Assembly: GCF_000421545.1 (NCBI RefSeq)
Contig: NZ_ATXF01000004.1
Coordinates: 310,001 to 374,000 of the forward strand
Reading direction: 5' to 3'
Origin: Agromyces italicus DSM 16388
Lineage (GTDB): Bacteria; Actinomycetota; Actinomycetes; Actinomycetales; Microbacteriaceae
DNA length: 64,000 nucleotides
In this document: positions 30,964 to 38,728 of the stretch, in pieces
Position numbering within the stretch: the first letter of the stretch is position 1
Layout of the letters: every line of letters begins with the position of its first letter
Position numbers and translations under genes: made by a program
The notes under the pieces: generated by a model
Told to the model about the DNA's origin: nothing
What the model saw: the letters and a program-made list of their open reading frames with translations, nothing else
The model's database searches: none

Positions 30964-31884
30964 ATGCAGGCAGCCGTAGACACCCGTGACGCCCGACCGG
31001 CGATGACCGTTCGGCGCAAGCTCGCCGCCTACCTCGCGCTCACCAAGCCGCGGGTGATCGAGCTCCTCCTCGTGGTCACCGCCCCGACCATGATCCTCGC
31101 GCAGCAGGGGCTGCCGAGCCTCTGGCTCATGCTTGCGACGCTCATCGGCGGCGCCATGAGCGCCGGCTCGGCCGGAGCGTTCAACTGCTACATCGACCGG
31201 GACATCGACCGGGTCATGAAGCGCACGCAGGGGCGGCCGCTCGTGACCGGAGAGCTCAGCGACCGCGAGGCGCTCGTGTTCGCCTACGGGCTCGGCGTGG
31301 CATCCATCATCTGGCTCGGGGTCTTCACCAACTGGCTCGCCGCCGTGCTCTCGCTCGGAGCGATCCTCCTCTACGTCGTCTTCTACAGCCTGATCCTCAA
31401 GCGCCGTACCGCGCAGAACATCGTGTGGGGTGGCGTCGCCGGCTGCATGCCGGTGCTGATCGGCTGGGCGGCGGTCACGGGCGACCTCAGCTGGCCGCCG
31501 TTCATCCTGTTTCTCATCATCTTCCTCTGGACCCCGCCGCACTACTGGCCGCTCTCGATGAAGTACAAGGAGGACTACGCCGCCGCCGGAGTACCGATGC
31601 TCGCCGTCGTGCGCGGCCGTGCCCAGGTCGGCCTCCAGGTCATCCTCTACGCGTGGGCCACCGTAGCGTGCTCGCTGCTGCTCATTCCCATCGCCGACAT
31701 GGGGCTCGTGTACTCGACGGTCGCGATCGTCACCGGCGTGTGGTTCATCTACGAGACCCATCGCCTCTACAACCTCGCGATCCGGCACGAGCAGGTCTCG
31801 CCGATGCGGGTCTTCCACGGCTCGATCGCGTACCTGTCGCTGCTGTTCCTCGCGGTCGGCGTCGACCCGCTGCTGCCGTTCTGA
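30964..31884 (+). CDS. ctaB: Haem O synthase (protohaem IX farnesyltransferase)
   Basis: 306 residues, UbiA-type prenyltransferase with about nine transmembrane helices. Adds the farnesyl chain to haem B for the aa3 oxidase. The Mg-pyrophosphate motif is [15 protein letters not shown]; the second conserved block is [23 protein letters not shown] 30964 was preferred over ATG 30934 because AAGAGGA lies 5 nt before it. Its partner ctaA lies 1.5 kb away on the other strand, with a repeat-rich insertion between. Confidence 0.95.
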   Translation: MQAAVDTRDARPAMTVRRKLAAYLALTKPRVIELLLVVTAPTMILAQQGLPSLWLMLATLIGGAMSAGSAGAFNCYIDRDIDRVMKRTQGRPLVTGELSDREALVFAYGLGVASIIWLGVFTNWLAAVLSLGAILLYVVFYSLILKRRTAQNIVWGGVAGCMPVLIGWAAVTGDLSWPPFILFLIIFLWTPPHYWPLSMKYKEDYAAAGVPMLAVVRGRAQVGLQVILYAWATVACSLLLIPIADMGLVYSTVAIVTGVWFIYETHRLYNLAIRHEQVSPMRVFHGSIAYLSLLFLAVGVDPLLPF

Positions 31885-31889
31885 CCTGC

Positions 31890-31919
31890 GTCCCCCGGGC
31901 TCACCGGGCCCGGGGGGAC
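31890..31919 (+). terminator. Hairpin behind ctaB
   Basis: GTCCCCCGGG (31890-31899) pairs with CCCGGGGGGAC (31909-31919) with one bulged G, starting 5 nt after the ctaB stop. Confidence 0.65.
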
Positions 31920-31920
31920 T

Positions 31921-32020
31921 GCCCGCCGGCCTGCCGGCCTGCGCGCCCGCCGGCCTGCCGGCCTGCGCGCCCACCCGCCGGCCTGCGCGCCCACCCTCCG
32001 GCCTGCGCGCCCGCCCGCCC
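31921..32020. repeat. GC-rich tandem repeat behind ctaB
   Basis: Five head-to-tail units of 24, 24, 20, 20 and about 20 bp share the core CCGGCCTGCGCGCCC; the first two units are identical. No reading frame is supported. It is a minisatellite directly downstream of the ctaB terminator. Confidence 0.8.
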
Positions 32021-32023
32021 TCC

Positions 32024-32110
32024 GCGCCACGACTTCGGCGAAATCCACGCCCTCGGACCGAACCGCCCTCGCCGCTTCCGAAAAGGTGGTGATCGCCGAT
32101 TCTGTGGCGC
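32024..32110. repeat. Palindromic repeat pair A
   Basis: The element GCGCCACGACTTCGGCGA.. (32024-32048) faces a diverged inverted copy (32086-32110); 18 of 25 positions pair. It belongs to the same family as pairs B and C. Confidence 0.7.
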
Positions 32111-32140
32111 TCGAGCCACATGTTCTCCTCGAAGGGCTGC

Positions 32141-32218
32141 GCACCACGACTTCGGCGATCGCCACAAGATCGGGCCGCGACATCCGTGTTGAGCCGAATC
32201 TGCGGTGATTCCCGCTCG
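32141..32218. repeat. Palindromic repeat pair B
   Basis: A well-preserved copy (32141-32173, core CTTCGGCGATCGCCACAA) faces a degenerate inverted copy (about 32194-32218). The preserved copy matches the inverted copy of pair C at about 27 of 30 positions. Confidence 0.65.
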
Positions 32219-32322
32219 CATGGCAGGCCCAGTCCTCCTCGACAGACCGGCCCGCGGGCGAGAGATCCACAGCGGACGCGGGTTCGTCGCGCGCCGGCTG
32301 CCGCGCGCGCCACGATGAGGCG

Positions 32323-33147
32323 ATGCACGACCTCGAACGCACCATGCGCCGCAGCGGCGGCGTCGCCCGCATGACGACCCTGCAGGAGGCCGGTCACACC
32401 CGCCACCACCTTCGACGCGCGCTCGACGCGGGGCGGCTCGTGCGCGTGCGGCGCAACTGGGTTGCGCTGCCCGGCGCCGACGGCGATCTCCTCGCCGCGG
32501 CCGGCGCGGGCGTCGTCCTGTCGTGCGTCACCCGTGCGAAGCAGCTCGGACTGTGGGTGCTCGACGAGCAGGGACTGCATGTCGCGACCGACGGCCACGG
32601 CGCCGTTCCGTCGCTCACGGCCCGCGTGCACTGGTCGCGACCGGTCGTGCCGAGACATCCTGACGAGCTGGTCGATCCGATCGAGAACGTGCTCGCGCTC
32701 GTCGCCGGCTGCCAGCCGTTCGAGCGAGCGTTCGTCGTCTGGGAGTCGGCGCTCAACAAACGGCTGACGACGCGCGAGGCACTCGTGCGTCTGCCGTTCG
32801 GCCCGCAGGCGAGGCGGATCCTCGAGTGCGCTCAGCCGTACTCCGACTCGGGGCTCGAGTCGCTGTTCCTCACGCGTCTGCGCTGGCTGGACGTGCGGAT
32901 CGTTCCCCAGGCGTGGATCGCTGAGCGCCGAGTCGACTTCCTCATCGGCGACCGGCTCGTCGTGCAGATCGACGGCGGGCACCACGTCGGCCCGCAGCGC
33001 GACGCCGACAACGAGCACGATGCGACGCTCGCCCTGCTCGGGTTCCAGGTGATCAGGATCGGCTACCGACAGGTCGTCGAAGATTGGCCCGGCGTGCAGG
33101 ACCGCATCATGCGTGCGCTCGCGCTCGGTCTCCACCTCCGACGATGA
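32323..33147 (+). CDS. AbiEi-antitoxin-like/DUF559 (PD-(D/E)XK-like) protein
   Basis: 274 residues, cytoplasmic. The N-terminal part (about 10-60, GGVARMTTLQEAGHTRHHLRRAL..GRLVRVRRNWVALP) looks like the winged-helix domain of AbiEi-type antitoxins. The C-terminal part (about 180-270) resembles DUF559/Vsr-like endonuclease domains: SGLES, then RRVDFLIGDRLVVQIDGGHH, then HDATLALLGFQVIRI. Many relatives have Glu where this protein has Gln (VVQID), so nuclease activity is uncertain. No toxin-like partner gene is adjacent. It lies alone between ctaB and ctaA with palindromic repeats on both sides, which suggests an inserted unit. The function is unproven; an orphan regulator or defence-related protein are options. 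Confidence 0.7.
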   Translation: MHDLERTMRRSGGVARMTTLQEAGHTRHHLRRALDAGRLVRVRRNWVALPGADGDLLAAAGAGVVLSCVTRAKQLGLWVLDEQGLHVATDGHGAVPSLTARVHWSRPVVPRHPDELVDPIENVLALVAGCQPFERAFVVWESALNKRLTTREALVRLPFGPQARRILECAQPYSDSGLESLFLTRLRWLDVRIVPQAWIAERRVDFLIGDRLVVQIDGGHHVGPQRDADNEHDATLALLGFQVIRIGYRQVVEDWPGVQDRIMRALALGLHLRR

Positions 33148-33148
33148 C

Positions 33149-33230
33149 GCGCCACGAATCCGGCGATCGCCACGAGTTCGGATGCGTGTGGTCCGGAGAT
33201 CCGAGATTGTGGCGATCGCCGAAGTTGTGG
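33149..33230. repeat. Palindromic repeat pair C
   Basis: Copy at 33149-33181 starts 2 nt after the DUF559 stop and faces an inverted copy at 33201-33230. They share the 12-bp core GGCGATCGCCAC and about 23 of 30 positions. Confidence 0.75.
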
Positions 33231-33243
33231 TTTCGGAGAGGGG

Positions 33244-33335
33244 GATTCGGGAGCGGCGAGGAGGGTGATTCGGGAGCGGCGAGGAGGGGGATGCGGGAGC
33301 GGAGAGGAAGGCGGGCGGGCGCGGCGAGGAGGCGG
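33244..33335. repeat. 23-bp purine-rich tandem repeat behind ctaA
   Basis: Units start at 33244, 33267 and 33290 (core GATTCGGGAGCGGCGAGGAG) with a degenerate fourth at 33313. The array ends 3 bp from the ctaA stop codon. Confidence 0.75.
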
Positions 33336-33338
33336 TCG

Positions 33339-34304
33339 TCAGCGAGCGGACGCCTCGACGGGCGACGTCTCGGGCGCGACCTCAGCCGCCGCCGGACGCT
33401 TCAGGCGCAGGACGACGACGGTCATCGCCGCGGCTGTGAGGGCGGCGAGCACCATGTGCACGCCGACGGCGAGCACGGGCAGGCCGTTGCGCGCCTGGTA
33501 GAGACCGACTGCGACCTGCACGAGTTCGATCGCGAGCAGTGCGACCGACCAGCGGAGGGTCGGCAGTCCGCCGCGCCAGGCGGCGATCACGAGCACGATC
33601 GTCAGGACGAGCAGCGCGTAGCCGGGCCAGGCGTGAATGTGCTCGAGGAGCTCGGAATCGAATCCGGTGCGGCCGGCCTCGACGTCGCCCGAGTGCGGCC
33701 CCGAGCCGGTCGTGAGCACGCCGAAGACGATCGAGATCGCGAGCACCGCGCTCGTCGCGTGGGTGAGCCCGGCGTACCACGCGGGAACCGCGCGTTCGCG
33801 CGCACCCGACGGCTGATCCATGCGCGCGAGGAACGCCGCGGTCACGCACACGAGCGCGAGCGAAGAGACGTAGTGGAACCCGACGATGAACGGGTTGAGT
33901 CCGGTCCAGACGGTGATGCCGCCGACGATCGCCTGGGCGACGATGCCGAGGCCGACGATGAACGAGAGTGCGAACAGGTCGCGGCGCTCGCGGCGGATGC
34001 GCCAGACGAGGATGAACACGATGAGTGCGATGATGCCCACGACGCCGGTCATGAGGCGGTTTCCGAACTCGATGAGGGAGTGGTAGGTGAGCTCCTCGGT
34101 CGGTACGAGCGATTCGGGCGTGCAGGTGGGCCAGGTGGGGCATCCGAGGCCCGAGCCGGTGAGGCGCACCGCGCCCCCGGTCGCGATGATCGTCACCTGC
34201 GCGACGAAGGAGGCCCAGGCGAAGAAGCGGAGAGAGCGGGGCACGCGGGTCGATCCTGATCCGGGTCGCTCTGTGACGGGGCTGGGAGTCCGGCCCGATG
34301 CCAC
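33339..34304 (-). CDS. ctaA: Haem A synthase (COX15/CtaA)
   Basis: 321 residues with eight predicted transmembrane helices. Converts haem O to haem A for cytochrome aa3 oxidase. The conserved Cys pair lies in GSGLGCPTWPTC; candidate haem-ligand histidines are in TYHSLIEFGNR, GFHYVSSL, GLTHATS and GVHMVL. The C-terminal tail is Ala/Glu-rich. The GTG at 34304 starts 6 nt after a TATAGG box, so the mRNA is probably leaderless. It is convergent to ctaB and divergent from sufB. Confidence 0.93.
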   Translation of the reverse strand: MASGRTPSPVTERPGSGSTRVPRSLRFFAWASFVAQVTIIATGGAVRLTGSGLGCPTWPTCTPESLVPTEELTYHSLIEFGNRLMTGVVGIIALIVFILVWRIRRERRDLFALSFIVGLGIVAQAIVGGITVWTGLNPFIVGFHYVSSLALVCVTAAFLARMDQPSGARERAVPAWYAGLTHATSAVLAISIVFGVLTTGSGPHSGDVEAGRTGFDSELLEHIHAWPGYALLVLTIVLVIAAWRGGLPTLRWSVALLAIELVQVAVGLYQARNGLPVLAVGVHMVLAALTAAAMTVVVLRLKRPAAAEVAPETSPVEASAR

Positions 34305-34310
34305 TGCGAC

Positions 34311-34320
34311 CCTATAGACT
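34311..34320. promoter_or_regulatory. Overlapping divergent -10 boxes of ctaA and the suf operon
   Basis: The 10-bp CCTATAGACT reads TAGACT (34315-34320) towards sufB and TATAGG (34316-34311) towards ctaA. Only one polymerase can occupy the site at a time. A second possible sufB box, TAGGTT, is at 34381-34386. Confidence 0.55.
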
Positions 34321-34493
34321 TGAGTGGTTGGCGCACCTGCTGCGACGCGCGTTCGCGCGGCAAGCGGGCACCAGCCATCTTAGGTTCGCACTGGAGCCAC
34401 CCGCACATCACGCCCCCTCACCGAGATCCTCGACAGGCGCGGGGGAATGAGCCGGACTGATAGCCGGTTGCACGGGAGGAGAAGAGGAAGAGT

Positions 34494-35912
34494 ATGACGG
34501 ACGTACTGATCGACCGCCCCGAGCTCGACGGGCTCGGAAACTACGAGTTCGGCTGGGCCGACTCCGACGCTGCAGGGGCCTCGGCCCGCCGCGGTCTGTC
34601 GGCCGAGGTGGTGGCCGACATCTCGGGGCTGAAGGACGAGCCCGAATGGATGCTCCAGCGCCGCCAGCGCGGCCTGCAGCTCTTCGAGCGCAAGCCGATG
34701 CCGACCTGGGGCGCCGATCTGTCGGAGATCGACTTCGACAACATCAAGTACTTCGTCCGCTCGACCGAGAAGCAGGCCCAGACCTGGGAGGACCTGCCCG
34801 ACGACATCAAGAACACCTACGAGCGGCTCGGCATCCCAGAGGCCGAGCGCCAGCGCCTCGTCGCGGGCGTCGCGGCCCAGTACGAGTCCGAGGTGGTCTA
34901 CCACCAGATCAATGAAGAACTCGAGCGCCAGGGCGTCATCTTCATGGATACCGACACCGCGCTGAAGGAGCACCCCGAGTTCTTCGAAGAGTACTTCGGC
35001 ACCGTGATCCCGGCCGGCGACAACAAGTTCGCCGCGCTCAACACGGCGGTCTGGTCGGGCGGCTCGTTCGTCTACGTCCCGAAGGGCGTGCACGTCGAGA
35101 TCCCGCTGCAGGCGTACTTCCGCATCAACACCGAGAACATGGGCCAGTTCGAGCGCACGCTCATCATCGCCGACGAGGGCTCGTACGTGCACTACATCGA
35201 AGGCTGCACGGCGCCGATCTACAAGAGCGACTCGCTGCACTCGGCCGTCGTCGAGATCGTCGTGAAGAAGAACGCCCGCGTTCGGTACACGACGATCCAG
35301 AACTGGTCGAACAACGTCTACAACCTCGTCACCAAGCGCGCCACGGCAGCTGAGGGCGCGACCATGGAGTGGGTCGACGGCAACATCGGCTCGAAGGTCA
35401 CGATGAAGTACCCGTCGATCTTCCTCATGGGCGAGCACGCCAAGGGCGAGACCCTCTCGGTCGCCTTCGCCGGCCCCGGCCAGCATCAGGACGCGGGCGC
35501 GAAGATGATCCACATGGCGCCGTACACGCAGTCGTCGATCGTCTCGAAGTCGATCGCCCGCGGCGGCGGTCGCGCGGGCTACCGCGGCGAGGTGCGTGTC
35601 GATGCGAACGCCCACCACTCGGCGAACAGCGTCGTCTGCGACGCGCTGCTGGTCGACACGATCTCCCGCTCCGACACGTACCCCGCGATCGATATCCGGG
35701 TCGACGACGTGAAGCTCGGCCACGAGGCCACGGTCTCGAAGGTCAGCGAGGAGCAGCTCTTCTACCTGATGAGCCGTGGCATCGACGAGACCGAGGCCAT
35801 GTCGATGATCGTGCGCGGCTTCATCGAGCCGATCGCGCGCGAGCTGCCGATGGAGTACGCGATGGAACTCAACAAGCTCATCGAAATGGGCATGGAAGGA
35901 TCGGTGGGCTAG
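34494..35912 (+). CDS. sufB: Fe-S cluster assembly protein SufB
   Basis: 472 residues. With SufC and SufD forms the cytoplasmic scaffold for Fe-S cluster building. It has the family core [20 protein letters not shown], the Cys region YIEGCTAP and the C-terminal [30 protein letters not shown] before the ATG is a very strong ribosome site. A leader of about 110-170 nt precedes it, depending on which -10 box is used. No SufR-type regulator gene is adjacent. Confidence 0.97.
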   Translation: MTDVLIDRPELDGLGNYEFGWADSDAAGASARRGLSAEVVADISGLKDEPEWMLQRRQRGLQLFERKPMPTWGADLSEIDFDNIKYFVRSTEKQAQTWEDLPDDIKNTYERLGIPEAERQRLVAGVAAQYESEVVYHQINEELERQGVIFMDTDTALKEHPEFFEEYFGTVIPAGDNKFAALNTAVWSGGSFVYVPKGVHVEIPLQAYFRINTENMGQFERTLIIADEGSYVHYIEGCTAPIYKSDSLHSAVVEIVVKKNARVRYTTIQNWSNNVYNLVTKRATAAEGATMEWVDGNIGSKVTMKYPSIFLMGEHAKGETLSVAFAGPGQHQDAGAKMIHMAPYTQSSIVSKSIARGGGRAGYRGEVRVDANAHHSANSVVCDALLVDTISRSDTYPAIDIRVDDVKLGHEATVSKVSEEQLFYLMSRGIDETEAMSMIVRGFIEPIARELPMEYAMELNKLIEMGMEGSVG

Positions 35913-35914
35913 CA

Positions 35915-37096
35915 GTGACCGCCCAGATGACCAGCACAGCCATGCCCACGGCCGAGCAGCACGGCCTCGTCGCGCACTCCGACGGCGCTTTCGTGCCCGT
36001 GCAGACGCGTTCCGAGCGGTTCCGCTCGACGAACGTCGCCGACTTCGAACCCGTCAACGGACGCGAACACGAGTGGAAGCTCTCGCCCGTCGCGGCGTTC
36101 GCCGACCTCACGAGCGGCGAACTCGACGGTTCGCGCCTCCCGATCGAGACGACGGATGCCTCGGGCATCAGCTATTCGTATATCGCACGCGATGACGCCC
36201 GCATCGGTTCGGCCGGCATTCCCGAGGAGCGCGCGAGCGCCAACGCGTGGTCGAGCTTCGGCGAGGCTCTCCTCGTCTCCGTCACCGGTGAAGACGCGAA
36301 GACCGCGGTCGTTACCCGCACGGGCCTCGGCGACGTGCCGCGTGCCGCGCACACCGTGATCGAAGCGGCCCCCAACAGCCGCGGGTTCATTGTGCTCGGG
36401 GGCGCGGGTTCCGCCCGTCTCAGCGAGAACGTCGAGATCATCGTCGGCGACGGGGCATCCCTCACCGTCGTCTCGCTGCAGGAGTGGGACGACGAGGCGG
36501 TGCACCTCTCGAGCCAGTTCGCCCGTCTCGGCCGCGACTCGTTCCTGAAGCACATCGTCGTCTCCCTGGGCGGCAAGGTCGTGCGCGTGAATCCGTCGAC
36601 GCACCTCGCCGAGCAGGGCGCCGACATCGAGGCTCTCGGCCTCTACTTCGCCGACGCCGGGCAGCACCTCGAGCAGCAGGTCTACGTGCACCACGATGCG
36701 CCGCACACCAAGAGCCGCGTGACCTACAAGGGCGCGCTTCAGGGCTCCGGTGCCCGTACCGTCTGGGTCGGCGACGTGCTGATCGGCCCGAAGGCCACCG
36801 GCACCGACAGCTACGAGCAGAATCGCAACCTCGTGCTCACCGACGGCACCCGTGCCGACTCGGTGCCGAACCTCGAGATCGAGACCGGCGACATCGAGGG
36901 AGCCGGGCACGCGAGTGCGACCGGTCGCTTCGACGATGAGCAGCTCTTCTACCTGATGGCCCGCGGCATCAGCGAAGACGAGGCGCGCCGCCTCGTCGTT
37001 CGCGGCTTCCTCACCGAGATCGTGCAGAAGATCGGCTCGCCCGAGCTCGAGGAACGACTCACCGCGGCGCTCGAAGCCGAACTGCAGGGGAGCTGA
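35915..37096 (+). CDS. sufD: Fe-S cluster assembly protein SufD
   Basis: 393 residues, paralogue of SufB and member of the SufBCD complex. The beta-helix core includes GADIEALGLYFADAGQHLEQ and YKGALQGSGARTVWVGDVLI; the C-terminal block is LMARGISEDEARRLVVRGF. GTG 35915 lies 2 nt after the sufB stop. An in-frame ATG at 35927 is a possible alternative; neither has an ideal Shine-Dalgarno. The frame open upstream is a shadow of sufB. Confidence 0.95.
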   Translation: MTAQMTSTAMPTAEQHGLVAHSDGAFVPVQTRSERFRSTNVADFEPVNGREHEWKLSPVAAFADLTSGELDGSRLPIETTDASGISYSYIARDDARIGSAGIPEERASANAWSSFGEALLVSVTGEDAKTAVVTRTGLGDVPRAAHTVIEAAPNSRGFIVLGGAGSARLSENVEIIVGDGASLTVVSLQEWDDEAVHLSSQFARLGRDSFLKHIVVSLGGKVVRVNPSTHLAEQGADIEALGLYFADAGQHLEQQVYVHHDAPHTKSRVTYKGALQGSGARTVWVGDVLIGPKATGTDSYEQNRNLVLTDGTRADSVPNLEIETGDIEGAGHASATGRFDDEQLFYLMARGISEDEARRLVVRGFLTEIVQKIGSPELEERLTAALEAELQGS

Positions 37097-37097
37097 C

Positions 37098-37424
37098 GTG
37101 GCATCCGTTCGCGTCTGCGCACTCGACGACCTCGTCGAGAACCAGGCGTCCCGCTTCGTGCTCGAGGGCGTGCCCATCGCCGTCGTCAAGGACGCGGCCG
37201 GCGACGTCTTCGCGATCGGCGACACCTGCACCCACGGCGACATCTCGCTCTCCGAGGGGTTCGTCGAGGCCGACACGCTCGAGTGCTGGGCGCACGGTTC
37301 GCAGTTCTCGCTGAAGACCGGCAAGCCCCTCACGCTCCCGGCCTACGAGCCGGTCCCCGTCTACCGGGTCGAGATCCAGGGCGGCGACGTCCACATCGAC
37401 CCCACGGTCACGTTGACCGTCTGA
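37098..37424 (+). CDS. Rieske-type ferredoxin of the suf operon
   Basis: 108 residues. Binds a [2Fe-2S] cluster through CTHG (about residues 43-46) and CWAHG (about 62-66) with two Cys and two His ligands. Usually annotated as the ferredoxin subunit of a non-haem iron oxygenase, but its position between sufD and sufC, conserved in actinobacteria, points to a role in Fe-S assembly. The GTG start is 1 nt after the sufD stop and is followed by the codons GCA TCC, so the start region itself contains a GGCATCC heptamer. Confidence 0.93.
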   Translation: MASVRVCALDDLVENQASRFVLEGVPIAVVKDAAGDVFAIGDTCTHGDISLSEGFVEADTLECWAHGSQFSLKTGKPLTLPAYEPVPVYRVEIQGGDVHIDPTVTLTV

Positions 37425-37476
37425 CCCACGCTTCTCCGGCCCGAGCGGCCGGCAACCGAAAGAGATACCCCAGAAC

Positions 37477-38262
<786 letters not shown>

Positions 38263-38270
38263 CGCGCGAG

Positions 38271-38276
38271 TAGACT
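38271..38276 (+). promoter_or_regulatory. -10 box TAGACT of sufT
   Basis: TAGACT, 6 nt, then ATG at 38283: leaderless layout, so sufT can be expressed apart from sufBDC. Confidence 0.6.
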
Positions 38277-38282
38277 CCCACC

Positions 38283-38612
38283 ATGGTCAGTTCACTCGCC
38301 CCCGAGCGCTTCGACGAGGTCACCGAGGCGCTCAAAGACGTGATGGACCCCGAGCTCGGGGTCAACATCGTCGACCTCGGCCTCATCTACGACCTCGGCT
38401 GGGACGACGAGAACGACGCGCTCGTCATCCACATGACGCTCACGAGCGCCGGTTGCCCGTTGACTGACGTCATCGAGGAGCAGACGGCCGAGGCGCTCGA
38501 CGGCACCGTCGAGGCGTTCCGCATCAACTGGGTGTGGATGCCGCCGTGGGGTCCCGAGCGCATCACCGACGACGGCCGCGACATGATGCGGGCGCTCGGC
38601 TTCGCGATCTGA
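38283..38612 (+). CDS. sufT: SufT/MIP18 family metal-sulfur cluster assembly factor
   Basis: 109 residues of the DUF59 fold, thought to help deliver Fe-S clusters. The motif DPELGVNIVDLGLIYDL is followed by the conserved Cys in LTSAGCPLTD. It closes the suf set. The cysteine desulfurase sufS and sulfur carrier sufU, commonly in this operon elsewhere, are not present here. Confidence 0.92.
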   Translation: MVSSLAPERFDEVTEALKDVMDPELGVNIVDLGLIYDLGWDDENDALVIHMTLTSAGCPLTDVIEEQTAEALDGTVEAFRINWVWMPPWGPERITDDGRDMMRALGFAI

Positions 38613-38632
38613 CGCCGCCTCGAATCACGACC

Positions 38633-38676
38633 GACGGATGCCCCGTGCAGCACCCCTGCGCGGGGCATCCGCCGTC
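38633..38676. terminator. Hairpin between sufT and the M3 peptidase gene
   Basis: GGATGCCCCG pairs with CGGGGCATCC, extended by GACG/CGTC beyond a 3-nt bulge. It lies between convergent genes and is built from a GGATGCC/GGCATCC pair. Confidence 0.7.
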
Positions 38677-38728
38677 CGAGCGGGCTCGAAGCCCGGCCCG
38701 AAGACGGCCCGAAGCCGTCCGACCTCCC

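Noticed and set aside
31921..32020. CRISPR-like array behind ctaB
   Set aside because: Units are contiguous, with no unique spacers, and there are no cas genes nearby; it is a tandem minisatellite.
34381..34400. TTAGGTTCGCACTGG as an iron-regulator (DtxR/IdeR) box upstream of sufB
   Set aside because: Only one half resembles the TTAGGTTAG half-site; the dyad is missing. It is more likely a second -10 box.
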